From the NCBI RefSeq assembly GCF_019320115.1, contig NC_089598.1, positions 82,852,059 through 82,916,058 of the forward strand: a stretch of 64,000 bases of DNA, read 5' to 3'. Below are positions 47,849 through 59,384 of the stretch, one piece after another (position 1 is the stretch's first letter; the number at the start of each line of letters is the position of its first letter). The position numbers and the translations under genes are program-made. The DNA comes from Miscanthus floridulus. Lineage: Eukaryota > Streptophyta > Magnoliopsida > Poales > Poaceae. The notes below the pieces were generated by a model. The model saw only the letters and a list, made by a program, of their open reading frames with translations, was not told the origin of the DNA and did no database searches.

Positions 47849-49848
47849 ATGAATCTCGTCTGTGAGATTCGGAAGACATCAACTTGGAGATAGGAACACT
47901 CTATCTTTGGATTCTTCTTTACTTCCTCGTGTAGCTCCGTCTTTTTGTTAAGGACCCCACTTTACTTTGCATACCTGTTGACCTTACTCCAAGTAACTTA
48001 CCAAACTGATTCCAAGATTTTGATAGATACTCCAACAATACTCTGGTAACTCCAATCACTAGTCCACCTTTCCTTTTTAGTCCATAATATCAATTATCTT
48101 TCTTCATATATTCACCTTCCAACGGAGCCTAACGAATCCCTTGGTCAGAAGGAAATTCTACTACCAACCTTTAAAACATTAATGATTCTGGTCAAGTTGC
48201 TCAAACTTGGAATACAATTCTAAGTCCTTGGTGTCACCTAAACCTTCTTAGCATGATTCTCCGTTGCTAAGGGCATCGGCTGTGACTTCTTCTTCTCTAG
48301 GTGATAGCACTTTTCCAAGTCATAATCAATATCATTCCAATGAGGATATCACAAGCTCAAGACCAACTTGATTGAAGATGTCCTGTATATTCTTGTGACC
48401 CTCCTTTATGTCTTTTTTTCTTCTAAGAAGATATTACTTCCATGCTTCACAATAGATAACTCCAGATAACATGTTAGGTAGTCCAACTCACGCTTCCTTA
48501 GTTGACTTAATGAACAAGCTACTACTTTTCTCCTTGTATAAGAGCACATTCCACATCTTGACAAGGTGCATCATTGTAGATATGAAGCTCTTGTCCTAAT
48601 CTAATAAAGCTAATACATAGGTTTTACTTCAACCTTTTCTTGGACTCCTTCAGACACTTAGCTGAGGTCTCTTGATCCAAACTAACTTGAAAACTTCTCC
48701 AGTAGCTCTACCAAAATCTTGATGATCTTGGATAAACCTTCGTTGAACCTTTAATCAAACCTCATTAAAACTCTGAGTTTCTCTCACATCCTTGAGTACC
48801 ACCATGCTTCCGCTACGCAAACTAGAACATAGGATACTTCATCTTGTAAATTCTTCAACTTGGCTACCCCCCTTAAGAAAAGATAAACTAGGGGACACCA
48901 AGCATATTTTGCACATTATTTTAGATGAACTAACTAGTATGAAGTCATTCTGACATCCCAATGGTACTCTTGTATATGGTCAAGGACAAGAAATATGAAA
49001 TTCCTCACGAGCAGAAAAATAGCAGTGCAGTAAAACAACTGTAATTCTCATTATGTTAATCCAATGAAGTTGTAGCTTATACCTTTGGAAATCTTATAAA
49101 ATTCTCCACAACTTATTTATAGAACACTTTTCCAAATTCTACAGTTTAGGTAGTAGAAAATAGTGCACAAGGGAAACTATTTTAGGTTCCAAACAACACA
49201 GATACATTGCCTTGTGATTTTCATATCTCCATAACCAAAATAGCTATCAAGGTGATCCTTTTGCTCAGAGAAAGATATTGAAGTCTACTATTGTCCAGAA
49301 TTTTCTCATGATTTATGATTGTCCAAAATTAGAGTTATAAGCCAAATAGTGCAGACTGCTCTAAAAAGACAGGATAGAGGAAATAGAAGAAAATCATAAC
49401 CCAACTATTTATTGCACTAGTCCTTATACCTTGGGCCTATAAACTAAATGAAATTATGGGAACACCCAACAAGATCATTGCAATCATTACAAAGATCTAG
49501 AACAAACATAAACATAATGACAATTCAAGAAAGCAATAAAGATGCACAACACAATCATTGACTCAACTTATGATACTATCATCCTTATTGGACTAAGGGT
49601 AACAATCCTAAGACTCATCTTCAGATTACGCAAGAAGGGGATGAGGGACAGTTCTAAAAGCATATCAAATCAAGGGGTGAAGATAAGAACAAGGACTTCA
49701 AAATAAGCACCAAGGAGGAGATAAACATCAAGGATAGATATATAGTAGAGAAGAAAATGTCAAGTTTTATAGAACAAGGGGTTTTGAAGCAACTTCTAAA
49801 CCTGAGAATGACCAGTTTCTACTAGGCTTGCGTCCTATAGTCAGCATT
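47849..49848 (-). other. Non-coding interior of the LARD-like element
   Basis: Two kilobases without an open frame of note on either strand and without any domain signature I can see. The sequence is AT-rich and rich in CTT/AAG phrases. It may be the remnant of a former coding region or conserved packaging sequence. Confidence 0.6.
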
Positions 49849-49860
49849 GCTCTAATACCA
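49849..49860 (-). other. Primer-binding site of the LARD-like element
   Basis: The minus strand reads TGGTATTAGAGC three bases after the LTR end. This is one base from the initiator-methionine tRNA complement TGGTATCAGAGC. Confidence 0.8.
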
Positions 49861-49863
49861 CTT

Positions 49864-52800
49864 TGCAGCACCTGATTTTAAGAACAAAACCAGATACACA
49901 CCATATGTGAGCCTAGGAAGTCAAATCTCACATATAGCTACAAATAAGGGTAATATCAATAGACAATGCTCAATATATAACAAACTTAATATAGAGAACA
50001 TAACCTTAGATAGCAAACAACAAAAAGACAACTATGATCTTCGGGTGAAGACTCTAGTTCCACAGGAACAACTGACTAGTTGATCACAAGCCTAATTCCT
50101 CTAAACTCTAGCAATCTGGTACCCATCTAGGATTTTTATCCAAATATTTGAAAAGTAAAGCAAGCGTAAGTACATGTCGTACTCAATAAATATAACATGG
50201 GGTTCATGAGGCTCAAAAGGCTGACACTGGTTTAACAGCGAGTAGCTTTTAATGAGTCATCTTTTAGCAATTGGGTGGCAACAAGTTTATCACAAGCCCA
50301 TAAACACATGATTAGGTAAACATGAATAATGAATAGCATAAACAGTAATCATTAGTGAACATTTTCATCATCAATATCATATGTGTTCATCATCTATTCC
50401 ATAAATATTCCAAGGCCACTCGTGACCATGAGCACGGCTGATATACTAGTTTTACACTTTGTAGAGGTTGTACACTTTCACTTTGAGTTGTGATTTACCT
50501 TTTCACCCAAGGTGATCAGCCTCTTGACCCACTATGAAGCCTTTCAAAGGTTCATCTAACAAGTTAGGGCCGCTTAGTTTCTATGGCCTACGAATGTAGA
50601 GCTCCCCTTCCAACTGGCACAATAACACGCAGCCTATACACTGACGGACAGAGGCTGCACTATATCCAACCCGAAATACACCCCTCTTATGCCATAAAGG
50701 TAACCACTAACAAGCTAGAAAAGGTCCTCATACTGAGCTAAAGCCAGAGCCATATAGCCCTTATAGTTGTACTGTAAGTCCCGGATGATCACTTACAGAT
50801 AAGTCCTTAGGGAGAGGAATCTAGAGCACCATAAAATAACCCAATGCTCTAGCCCCCTTGTTCCATGTTGCTAAAAAGCATCTTTTAATGTTTATTGCAT
50901 ATTCCATTAGTCAAGTTACAAGATCATGGCTTTAGTTGAGCACTAGCATCATACTACCCAATGCAATAACCCTTAGGAATCAAGGTACAAGGTAACAAAG
51001 TACTAGGAAATCCTTAATGGTAGTCAAGGTAGACACATGTAGTATGAATTAAATGATTAAAGGTGAATAGGTAACAAGAAAGATCCCATGCTATACTTGC
51101 CTTAAAACACCGATCCATCGGTAAGCTTTAATCTTCAATGTTCTTCTTCTTCTTGATCACCACGTATATCTCACCGACTGGACGAAATCATAAAGCACCA
51201 CACAAGCATCCATACAACCATACACAAAGCAAACAATAGATCTAAATTAGAACAGTACACCAATCATAGAAAAATAAGTAAAAGAGTTTGAAACACGATT
51301 CTACGCATCGCTACGATCACACAGTCGCAAGAAGCACTCTAATCGGAGCTACGGTTGAAAAGATACAACTACCAAGAGATCTACTCATAAAACTCTTAGC
51401 TTTATATGTTTTAATTATATAAAAACATATATAAGATATTTTATAGATAATATAATTTAAGTCAAATTTAAGTTTGAATTATAATACTAAAGTAAAACAA
51501 ATCATATTTTATTTATAAAACCCAGTTGCATAATTATTATTCAAATTAGAATTTAAACCATGAAATTCTAGAAATAGTGACATGGTAACCACTATTACTA
51601 ACGCGTAGATCTCGTCGCTATGAATCTAGTGTAACTTGAATAGACTAAAACAGAGTTGAAACGTAGAAGATATAATTTAAACAAGATTTTCTTTAATAAA
51701 ATAATAGCTTAAATCTAACCTCAAGTTTTAAAAGTTGAAAACATATCTAACAGTAGTATGAACATGTAGATTATAAAATTACGAACCTAACCCAAGTTGA
51801 ATGGGTCAAATCGGAGTTGAAACGACAAAGTTATAGCCTAAATAAATCTAGTGCCAAAACTATAAATAACTAAAAACCTATTTTATATGATCATGTTTAA
51901 GCTAAACAAATTGTAATAAGAACATATTTAAGTTGATTAATCTATTTAATATTCATTTACAAAAGGCCAACGTGAAAACCCTACATTGCTTTTAATTAAT
52001 TTAGAAAGCTAGTTACACATTAACCTTAATCAAGTTAATATTTAAATTTAAATAAAATATGCGACATATTAAACGTCCACACTATCACACATACTATGTT
52101 ATCGTGATTCTAACACAACCTAAAATGGGTAGAAACAGAGCTACAACAGCAGGATTAAAGCTATAGACGTAATAGAGGTGATGGATACTTTCTTCTAACA
52201 AGGAACAGTGAATTGATTAGAAAGAAACAGATCATGCACTCACAGTTGTGGTTCTTGGTGGATTCTTATTATTACTCCACGCTGGCATAGAGGAACATGG
52301 CGTGAGATGATCAGATTTATCGTAACATGCTGGCTTACTAAATCTTGACTTGCAGATCTGCTAGACCAGCTCGAACGAGGTAGCTTGCTGCCTAGCATGT
52401 AGAGTGGAACATGGCACAAAAGGCAAAGGATAGGAGACACTTCAGATAAGCAGTAGAACACAGACAGATAACAGGTGATGGGGCACGGCACAAACGACTG
52501 AAGTACTCACCGACGACCATGGAGACGGACGATGGTAGCTTGGACTGGATGGGTATCGATGGTGTAGATGAGTACTCCCCTAATCAACACTAGGCGTCAG
52601 CAGTGCTGGTCATGAAGATGTGTTGATGGTTGAACCGAAGGTACGGCCGTGGGCACCCGGTATTTATGGCCAGTAGCAGCTTGGGGCGTAAGGCAAGGGA
52701 GGAGGCGTGAGCAGCGTGGAGTCGACGATGGAGTCCGACACGGGTATGATTCAAGGTTATTGAATATAACACTGACATGCGGGGCCCACCGGTCAGCGAG

Positions 52801-53154
52801 ACCTAGCGGAGAGAGGACGGCGCATTGCTGGGCCGCAGAGAGAAGGACGGCGCGGACTCGAGGTTGCTAGACCGGCCCAAGGGAAGGAAAGGAATAAATA
52901 AATTTTTTTCTATTTTCTTAAACATATTTTCAAACCCAATTTCAATTTCAATTCAAATTCTTTTAAAATTTGATAAACCCAGGCATCATAAAAATAAATA
53001 TGCAGCAGCATGTATGCACCAACATGTTTCTAAACCTTATAATAAATTTTAACTTAATGAAAATTATGATTTTCCTATGTTCTCATGAGCACAAAAATTA
53101 ACAATTAAATCGATTTATCTCTATTTCAAAAGGAGCAAATTTTAGGGTGGTACA
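49864..53154 (-). repeat. 5' LTR of the LARD-like element, full-length form (3.29 kb)
   Basis: It matches the left-hand LTR over both ends and contains an additional 50989-52326 segment missing from the other copy. Its minus-strand TATA-like box at about 52659-52668 is conserved. The segment 51400-52200 is very AT-rich. No gene is supported inside. Confidence 0.85.
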
Positions 53155-53159
53155 ACAAG
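53155..53159. repeat. Target-site duplication ACAAG, right copy
   Basis: It pairs with 45849-45853. Confidence 0.9.
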
Positions 53160-54375
53160 AAGAATGACAAAAAGAAGAGTGTGGCATTCAAGGCCACATC
53201 ATGTAAGGGAAAGGCAAAGCAAGAATCATCAAGTGAAGATGAAGACTTGAGCTTTGATGAGATGGATGATGAGAAGATGGCTTTGTTTGTCAAGAGATTT
53301 GGCAAGTTCATGATGAAGAAGGGCTACCGTACTAGAAGAAAGAAGTCTTCATCCAAGAACAAGGAAGAGTCAAGAAGGTGCTTCAATTGTGGAAGCAAGG
53401 ATCATCTTGTTGCTCAATGCCCATATAATAGTGACAAAGATGATGACAAGAAGAACAAGAAGAAGGACAAGAAGGAAAAGAAAGAGAAGAAGGACAAGAT
53501 GACCTTCAAGAAGAAGAAGAAGGGTGGTTCATAAGTGGTCACTTGGGATAGTGATGCTTCCTCAAGTGATGATGATGATGATAGTGATGATGACAAGACC
53601 ACCAAGAAGAAGGCACTTGCAAGTATTGCTATCAATGAGAAGCCTTCTCTCTTTGACACTCCATCATGCTTCATGGCTAAGGCCACTAAGGTACAAACTT
53701 TTGATGATGGAAGTGATGAGGAACATGATAATAAAAATAAAAATGAAAGTGATAGTGATGATGATGAACCAACTAAGGATGAACTACTTGACATGCTAGA
53801 TGATGCTAAAGAACACTTTGGCATTAAGAGAAGGGAATGCAAAAGCTTGCATAAGGAAATAAAAGCCCTTAAGCAAGTCTTTGATGAGCTCAATGCATCT
53901 CATGAGAGGCTAGAGGAAGCCCATAAGAAGCTTGGCAAGGCTCACAAGAAGCTTAAAAAGCTCATTCCTCTTTGCTTGATGAGCAAAATAAGAAGAAGCA
54001 TGTGGAGACATGTGATGTAGGCTTAACTTGTGATATAATTGATGAATCATTTCATAAGTCTATCATTATTGCCCCCACTAACCCTTCTTGTAGCACTTCT
54101 GCTTCCACCTCATCTAGTAGTGATGGTTTCACTTGTGATGCCTCACTAATGGTTGAGAATAAGACCCTCAAGAAGGAGGTCAATAAGCTCACTCACACCT
54201 TGGCTAAGGCCTATGGTGGTGAGGACCACTTGCTTATGTGCTTGGGTAGCCAAAGAGCTTCTTTCTACAAAGAGGGACTAGGCTATACCCTCAAGAAAGG
54301 CAAGGCAGCCTTTGCTCCTCACAAAACTAGTTTTGCGAAGAACAATTGTCGGTTTTGCACTAATTGCAAGAAAGC

Positions 54376-56095
54376 TAGTGCATCATCCCAACCCAATGAT
54401 CAAGCAAGTGCAAGAAATCAAGTTTCAATACTTCAACCAACCAATATTGCAAAGAATCATCTATTGGACACTATCATTGGTGATATTTCAAGAGGTGTGC
54501 AAACTAGATCAAGATTGGCTTCATTTTGTGAGCATTTCTCATTTGTGTCATCCATTGAACCAAATAAGATAAATGAAGCATTGAAGGATGTTGATTGGGT
54601 AAATGCTATGCATGAAGAATTGAATAACTTCACAAGACATCAAGTATGGGAATTAGTAGAGAGACCAAAGGGACACAATGTGATTGAAACCAAATAGGCC
54701 TTTAGAAACAAGCAAGATCATGATGGGATAGTAGTAAAGAACAAAGCAAGATTGGTAGCACAAGGATATATACAAGTTGAAGGTCTTGACTTTGGAGAAA
54801 CATATGCCCCGGTTGCTAGATTAGAAGCAATTAGAATCTTGCTAGCCTATGCTTGTGCCCACAACATCATCAAACTCTATCAAATGGATGTCAAGAGTGC
54901 ATTTCTCAATGGTTACATCAATGAAGAAGTATATGTTGAGCAACCTCCTAGTTTTGAAGATGACAAGAAGCCCGACCAAGTGTACAAGTTGAAGAAGGCA
55001 TTGTATGGCTTAAAGCAAGCACCTAGAGCACAATATGAGAGATAGAGGGACTTTCTATTCTCTAAAGGGTTCATGATGGGCAAGGTTGACACCACTCTTT
55101 TCATCAAGAAGATTAGAAAAGATTTATTCATGTTGTAAATCTATGTTGATGACATCATATTTGGATCAACCAATCAAGACTATTGTGAAGAATTTGGAAA
55201 GATGATGGCTAATGAGTTTGAGATGTCCATGATTGCAGAGTTAAGTTACTTCCTTGGTCTTCAAATTAAGCAATTGAAGAATGGTACATTTGTGAGTCAA
55301 GGCAAGTATATCAAGGACATAATCAAGAAGATTGGCATGAGTGATAGCAAAGCCATTAGTACACCAATGGGAACAAATGGGAACTTGGATAGTGATGCAA
55401 GTGGCAATATGGTGGATCAAAAATTGTATCAGTCTATGATTGGAAGCATACTCTATGTGACCGCATCAAGGCCAGATGTCATGTTTAGTGTATGCATGTG
55501 TGCAAGATTTCAAGCCTCACCAAGAGAAAGTCATTTGAAGGCCACAAAGAGAATATTGAGGTACTTGAACCATACACAAAATGTTAGTTTGTGGTATCCT
55601 AAAGGAGCAAAGTTTGAGCTAGTTGGTTACTCCGACTTAAATTATGCAGGATGCAAGGTTGAAAGGAAGAGCACCTCGAGCACAAGTCAATTGTTGGGAA
55701 GATCACTTGTTTTATTGTCATCAAAGAATCAAAATAGTGTTGAATTATCAACCGCCAAAGCCGAATACATATCCGCCGGTAGTTGTTGTGCACAAATACT
55801 TTAGATGAAGTCCACCTTGAATGACTTTGGAATCAAATTCAAGAAAGTGTCATTGCTATGTGACAATGAGAGTGCAATCAAGTTAACCAACAATCCGGTT
55901 CAACATGCAAAAACAAAGCACATTGATGTCCGCCATCATTTCATAAGAGACCACCAACAAAAGGGGGATATTTGCATTGAGAGTGTGGGCACCGAAGATC
56001 AACTTGCCGATATATTCACCAAGACATTAGACAAGAAAAGGTTTTGCAAGCTAAGGAATGAGTTGAACATATTGGATTTCTCAAATATGTGTTGA
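54376..56095 (+). pseudogene. Sirevirus-type copia RT and RNase H, second copy, lacking protease and integrase
   Basis: Directly after the gag end the sequence jumps to S-A-S-S-Q-P-N-D-Q-A-S, which in the first copy lies downstream of integrase (about 40290). Protease and integrase are therefore deleted. Reverse transcriptase follows ([49 protein letters not shown]), then RNase H (GYSDLNYAGCKVERKSTSS, CDNESAIKLTNN, KHIDVRHHFIRDH) ending D-F-S-N-M-C at 56095. In-frame stops lie near 54695, 55043, 55136 and 55802. This copy is very similar to the first one. Confidence 0.85.
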
Positions 56096-56551
56096 TGCAC
56101 CCCCACTCATATGACATGCCTCTCCTTCGAGCAATCCAAGGTAAAAGTTGATTGGCATGGCATAGATCCTTGCAAAAGACATGTTTAGTGCATCTAGACA
56201 TCTTTCAAATTATTTTGATAGACTCATTCATGAAAATCAAATTATTTTGATGTTTGTATGGTACCACTATTGCTTTTATGCTTAAATTGGTTTAGTGGTA
56301 GCATATGACATGTTTGTGGCTTGTAAACCTAGTGTTTGATCTAGAAAATGAGCTACAAGTGTTTAACTCAACATGGTACAAGATAACCCATATTTAGACG
56401 TGTGAAGAAGATTGTCCTTGGATCAAACCGAGATAAATATCTTTAACAAGTATTATAGATTGAACCAAATTTGAGGAAATGATCCTCACCCCATTGATTG
56501 ACATTGATAATCTCAACCTATCTACATTTTAACCTTTGTGGTCATTGATGA

Positions 56552-57258
56552 CAAAGGAGGAGAAATAGTGTACAAAGATAGTGAAAAGACAACAAAGGGG
56601 GTAGAGAAACAAAGATAGAAGTGATAGGGGGAGAATTTGACATAGGGGGAGAGATATGACAAAAGAAGGGGATCAATTAAAATTTTGAGCACATAAGTAG
56701 GGGGAGCAAGCTCATAAACTTGGTGGATGCATTTGAATGTGCATTTCATATGTTTGCTTGCATGGCACAAGTTTTAAATTTCAATACCCGTGCTTGTGTG
56801 GTGTATGCTAGTTGTAGGTTGGAATGATGAAATGAAAAACTAGCATGCATAGGTTAAGTAACTAGACTCATGCTCACATTATGAAAACTAGACCATTGCT
56901 TCTAATGTTGATCTCATGGGGTATTCTAGTTCTTGTGTATGTCTAGTTACTCATTGTGCTAAGGATGGTATATTGGTGCACTCCAATTGGTATCACGCTT
57001 CAGAGGTCCATGTCTTATACCTTAGCATCATTTGGTAGACACTGTCTCCTATATTTCCTATCTAAGCATATGTGCAAGCGACAATCCAAACTCTTAGCAC
57101 ATATGTAGGGGGAGCAATTGCTACTATTTGGGGTTCATGAAACTTGTCCATATCCTTTTACACATGGTAAATATGTTTGGGCAAGCAACATGGATTCAAT
57201 TAAATTTCAATTCATATCTTTATGTAAGGGTTGTCATCAATTAACAAAAAGGGGAGAT
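56552..57258 (+). other. 3' region with multiple polypurine tracts, second Sirevirus copy
   Basis: AAAGGGGG/AGGGGGAGA tracts recur near 56595, 56625 and 56645, and AAAAAGGGGAGAT lies directly before the partial LTR at 57259. The order matches the first copy at 42460-43173 almost base for base. The stretch 56096-56551 is the matching non-coding sequence. Confidence 0.8.
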
Positions 57259-57555
57259 TAAAAGCTCTAGTTTGGTTTTAGTGAATTGATGAAACCCTAA
57301 GTGCTAACCTAGTTTATCAAAGTGATTATGAGATAGGTAGCACTACTCCAAGTGGTGAAGCAAATGAAGATCATGACTTGATGATGGTGATGCCTTGGTG
57401 ATGATCAAGTGCTTGGACTTGTTAAAGAAGCAAATGAAGATCATGACTTGATTATGAGATAGGTAGCACTATTGCTTCTGTGCTTAAATTGGTCTAGTGG
57501 TGGCATATGACATGTTTGTGGGCATGTAAACCTAGTGTTTGATCTAGAAAATGAG
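57259..57555 (+). repeat. Truncated and rearranged 3' LTR of the second Sirevirus copy
   Basis: The first 165 bp match the LTR start at 43174, but the terminal TG reads TA. After GTGCTTGGACTTG (about 57421) the match stops. It is replaced by a second copy of AAGCAAATGAAGATCATGAC and GATAGGTAGCACT, then by 85 bp matching the post-RNase H region at about 42182-42267. The next element starts at 57556. Confidence 0.75.
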
Positions 57556-58027
57556 TGTTGGTACAGAAAGTGACCAACATGTAAATATTTGTTGTTTTGT
57601 TGTACGTTGTGATTGGATGTGGCCTAGCACTCAATGACACAGGGTTTATACTGGTTTAGGCAACATGCCCTACATCCAGTTTGAGTCGGTCGATGACTTT
57701 ATTCCTAAGTCTAGGTGCTCAATATTTGTTGTGGGGTTACAAACAAGAGGGAGTAAGATGGGGGTGCATCCTCGGTCGGAGACGCGGGTCAGAGTTAGAA
57801 GCGGTGTTTGGCCAAGCCTTCCAGTCAGAGAGGTGGGCCGGAGTCAGAAGCGAGCAATGTTCCTCCGTAGCGAGGCCTTCCAGTTGGAGATTGGATCGCC
57901 CTTCTGTACTATCATTTAGGTATTTGGGTCGGCCCACAAGTTGTGCGTCGTTCATAACGTCGCCTGCTGGGCCGAGCCTTTGCTGGGAAGCCGGTCCGTG
58001 AGGAACCCTGGGTTTATGAATCCGACA
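57556..58027 (-). repeat. Probable 3' LTR of a second Tat-like gypsy element
   Basis: In element orientation it starts TGTCGGATTCATAAACCCAG at 58027, just after a G-rich tract (CGAGGGCTCC), and ends in CTGTACCAACA at 57556. TG...CA ends and the familiar grass TGTCGGATTCATAAACCC beginning support an LTR of 472 bp. The other LTR and the target duplication lie outside the window. Confidence 0.65.
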
Positions 58028-58320
58028 GGAGCCCTCGAGCCCCCGGGTGACTCGGGTAGAATCATCTAGGGGGGTTTGTCTTGAAGGTGGGTGCGCACGA
58101 GCGCACCCACGGGTGTAGCCCCCGAGCCCCCGGGTGATTTGGGTTGAATTGTCTAGGGGTTTTTTCGTGTTGCTAGCGGGGGGATTTTTTGTTTTGTCAG
58201 TGGGTGCACATGAGCGCACCCGCGGGTATAGCCCCCAAGCCCCTGGGCAATTCAGGTAGAATCGCCCGTGGGGTTTTGTCAGCGGGCATGAGTGTGTGCA
58301 CTTTGGCGGGCATAGCATCC
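58028..58320. repeat. Three diverged copies of a C-rich phrase next to the LTR
   Basis: GAGCCCCCGGGTGA / AAGCCCCTGGGCAATTC phrases with GGTAGAATC and GTGCGCACGAGCGCACCC-type inverted repeats occur near 58035, 58115 and 58230. The G-rich complement may act as the polypurine tract and its duplicates. Non-coding. Confidence 0.6.
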
Positions 58321-58429
58321 CTTTTCTAGTTCCTGGCCCATCATTTCTAGGAGCGTGGTACCAGGCGTTTGGTTGTGGCCGAGGGACTGGGTGAGATGGG
58401 GTTTTGTCTACCGAGGCATCAGGCATGCC

Positions 58430-59320
58430 GAGGGTTCAGGTGAATCTGAGTCGTGGATCTAGGGATCGAGTGAGTTGGAGTTGCTAACCAAGGCATTGGG
58501 CGCGCCAACGGATCAGATAAGACAGACTTGCAGATCTAGGCATCGGGTGCACCATGGGATCGGGCGAGTAGGAGTCGTGGATCAAGCATCGGGTGTGCCA
58601 TGGGATCAGGTGAGTTGGAGTCATGGACCTAGGCGCAGCCGAGGCATTGGCGTAGCCGATGGATAGTAGAGGGATCGAGCGAGACGAACTCACGGACCTA
58701 GGCGTGCAGCTGAGGGATCGGGTGAATTAGAGTCGTGGATCTAGGCGTTGGGCGCGTCGAGGGATCGAGCAAGTTGGAGTCACGGATCTAAGCGTCGGGC
58801 ACACCAAGGTATTGAGCGAGTTGGAGTCACGGATCTAGGTGTCGAGCACGCTGAGGGTTTGGGCAAATCAGAGTCGCTAACCAAGGTGTTGGGCGCACCA
58901 AGGGATCGGATGAGATGGACTCGCGGATCCAGGCGTCGGACGTGCCATGGGATCTGGTGAGTCAGAGTCACGGATCAGGCATTGAGCGCACCGTGGGATC
59001 GGACGAGTTAGAGTCGCGGACCTAGGCATAGCCAAGGCGTTGGGCATAGTCGATGGATAGTCAAGGGATCAGGCGAGACGGACTCATGGACCTAGGCGTG
59101 CAGCCAAGGGACCGGGCAAATCAGAGCCGTGGATCTAGGCGTCGGGCACACCGATGGATCGGGCGAGTCAAAGTCACGGATCCAGGTGTCGAGCATAGTG
59201 AGGGATCGGGCAAGTCAGAGTCACGGATCTAGGTGTCGAGCGCGCCAAGGGATCGGGTAAGTCAGAGTCGTGGACCTAAGCATAGCCAAGGCATTGGGTG
59301 TCTTGAGCCCCTAAGCCCTG
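58430..59320. repeat. Minisatellite, 47-bp unit with about 394-bp higher-order period
   Basis: Units of about 47 bp read like GAGTCACGGATCTAGGCGTC followed by GGGCGCACC.AGGGATCGGGCGAGTC. Marker variants recur at a fixed distance: GCTAACCAAGG at 58482 and 58876, and GATGGATAGT at 58658 and 59052, both 394 bp apart. The array holds a little over two such higher-order copies. Tandem repeats between the antisense gene and the 3' LTR are known in Tat-branch elements and can seed satellites. Confidence 0.8.
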
Positions 59321-59384
59321 TTAGGCTTGGTAGGGGTCAGTTTAGTTTTGTGTGTTACCCCGTCCATGGTTTCTCACAACTGGA

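Larger units (their letters stand above)
45854..53154 (-). mobile_element. Non-autonomous LTR retrotransposon (LARD-like), 7.3 kb, inserted in the copia gag
   Basis: LTRs begin TGTAGCACCC / TGCAGCACCT and end GGGTGTTACA / GGGTGGTACA. The 2.03-kb interior has no recognisable coding sequence. On the minus strand a primer-binding site follows the right-hand LTR and a polypurine tract precedes the left-hand LTR, which sets the orientation. A perfect ACAAG duplication flanks it. Large LTRs around a non-coding core define a LARD-type element that depends on a relative's proteins. The TGTAACACCC-type ends are common among gypsy LTRs, but assignment to gypsy is only a guess. Confidence 0.85.
45218..54375 (+). 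pseudogene. Sirevirus-type copia gag, second copy, split by an inserted LTR element
   Basis: An ATG at 45218 opens gag (M-A-Q-I-N-N-T-K-K-P), with landmarks NYPYWKSKMTTHI, KAYILKEKFASFKMKEDESV and FLKCLPARFGMLVT. A 7.3-kb element interrupts it after 45853. Gag resumes in the same frame at 53160 with a lysine-rich stretch and a zinc knuckle CFNCGSKDHLVAQC (53379-53420), then acidic and coiled-coil-like sequence up to F-C-T-N-C-K-K near 54370. In-frame stops include 45251, 45491 and 53533. Gag would form the virus-like particle shell; this one cannot be made whole. Confidence 0.85.

Noticed and set aside
47328..52870. Two similar 73-codon frames at 47328-47549 and 52649-52870
   Set aside because: Their conservation simply reflects the two LTRs of one element; the frame lies at the LTR promoter on the opposite strand.
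53414..53893. 159-codon minus-strand serine/leucine-rich frame
   Set aside because: It is the reverse of the lysine/aspartate-rich gag sequence and a typical shadow.
58430..59320. CRISPR-like array
   Set aside because: The units are contiguous diverged repeats without unique spacers, in plant nuclear DNA, so it is a minisatellite.
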